From: Phycisphaerales bacterium
Lineage (GTDB): Bacteria > Planctomycetota > Phycisphaerae > Phycisphaerales > Phycisphaeraceae
NCBI GenBank assembly: GCA_012031455.1
Contig: JAAUTM010000125.1
Location: 1 to 5,521, forward strand
Length of the DNA: 5,521 bases
Direction: 5' to 3'
Part shown: piece by piece, positions 5,310 to 5,521 of the stretch
Position numbering within the stretch: position 1 is the first letter of the stretch
Layout of the letters: each line of letters opens with the position of its first letter
The notes under the pieces: generated by a model
Databases searched by the model: none
What the model saw: the letters and a program-made list of their open reading frames with translations, nothing else
What the model was told of the DNA's origin: nothing
Made by a program: the position numbers and the translations under genes

Positions 5310-5330
5310 CGGATTGATACAAGAGATTTG

Positions 5331-5359
5331 ATTATCCCATGAACCGGGTCCAGTCGCAA
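5331..5359 (-). promoter_or_regulatory. Predicted promoter of the radical SAM gene
   Basis: On the minus strand TTGCGA (5359-5354) and GATAAT (5336-5331) are separated by 17 bases, with TGG immediately before the -10 box, an extended -10 arrangement. The predicted start is near 5324. Box sequence and spacing match the HU promoter at 662-690 (TTGCGA, 17, GACAAT). Confidence 0.5.
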
Positions 5360-5470
5360 GCGTGATTGTTCGATGGACTGACATTCTCCATCCGCATTTT
5401 GCACCCACACCGGGCACCAGTCAGGCTCGATTTCGACTACAATTCAACGCTTGTCTCACCCTCGTTTGAC

Positions 5471-5490
5471 GCGCTTTATCAGCGCAGGAG
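5471..5490 (+). promoter_or_regulatory. Small hairpin and ribosome binding site of the right-edge gene
   Basis: GCGCT (5471-5475) and AGCGC (5481-5485) form a 5-bp stem with loop TTATC, directly followed by AGGAG (5486-5490), which sits 7 bases before the ATG at 5498. The Shine-Dalgarno site is strong and decides the start. The hairpin may keep the site exposed or simply be chance. Confidence 0.6.
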
Positions 5491-5497
5491 ATTGACC

Positions 5498-5521
5498 ATG
5501 GCCCGCAAAATGACCATGACC
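5498..5521 (+). CDS. Start of a plus-strand gene cut by the right edge
   Basis: Only eight codons are visible, MARKMTMT, after an ideal AGGAG ribosome binding site 7 bases upstream. A TACAAT at 5438-5443 is a possible -10 box, but no matching -35 was found. The gene diverges from the radical SAM gene across a 298-base intergenic region. Some pyruvate:ferredoxin (flavodoxin) oxidoreductases begin with a similar MxRKMxTM-like stretch, so that is a guess worth testing, but eight residues cannot establish a family. Confidence 0.55.

Noticed and set aside
5200..5330. Cobalamin riboswitch upstream of the B12-dependent enzyme
   Set aside because: No B12-box or expected multi-stem architecture was found; the leader is also short for this class.
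5070..5417. Minus-strand open frames upstream of and overlapping the radical SAM start (to 5417 and 5410)
   Set aside because: They overlap the real N-terminus in other frames, span the predicted promoter and leader stems, and give low-complexity Pro/Ser/His-rich peptides.

Overview
The window looks like bacterial chromosome from the Planctomycetota or a related PVC lineage. Three genes point there: an HU-type protein with a long basic C-terminal arm ending in PARNVVRVRPLKALKD, an ECF-like sigma factor that opens with the PTTQWSMV signature typical of planctomycete and verrucomicrobial paralogues, and an unassigned cobalamin-binding radical SAM enzyme. The lineage is inferred from family resemblance only; no database search was possible.

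Layout. Bases 1-611 (+) hold the C-terminal part of a PHP-type (CehA/McbA-like) metallohydrolase. Bases 662-1223 (+) form a self-contained transcription unit: a promoter, a 5' hairpin, a strong ribosome binding site, an HU-family gene (791-1106) and a terminator. As read, the HU gene carries two single-base frameshifts. A GC-rich inverted-repeat element fills about 1291-1475. On the minus strand, 2828-1419 reads as a compact operon of ECF-like sigma factor, a 30-codon ORF and a 199-residue unknown protein. Both junctions in it are 4-base ATGA overlaps. The unknown gene has one frameshift, and its last codons run into the repeat element. Bases 2829-3235 are mainly non-coding. They hold a TATAAT-type promoter, a leader hairpin, an ATGCGCA repeat pair and a good plus-strand terminator that has no obvious gene in front of it. 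Bases 3400-5199 (-) encode the intact radical SAM/B12 protein, with a TTG start. Bases 5200-5497 are a divergent intergenic region with a minus-strand promoter and a structured leader. A new plus-strand gene begins at 5498 and runs off the edge.

How the parts relate. The sigma factor, small ORF and unknown gene are probably co-transcribed and translationally coupled, so the unknown gene may work with or report on the sigma factor. No anti-sigma factor or kinase is visible. The HU gene and the radical SAM gene appear to share one promoter type (TTGCGA, 17-base spacer, GAYAAT). The PHP, HU and radical SAM genes show no clear functional link; this looks like ordinary chromosome rather than a mobile island. 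The three frameshifts all lie between 791 and 1860, while about 3.1 kb of other coding sequence is clean. That pattern suggests either a locally poor stretch of sequence or localised gene decay.
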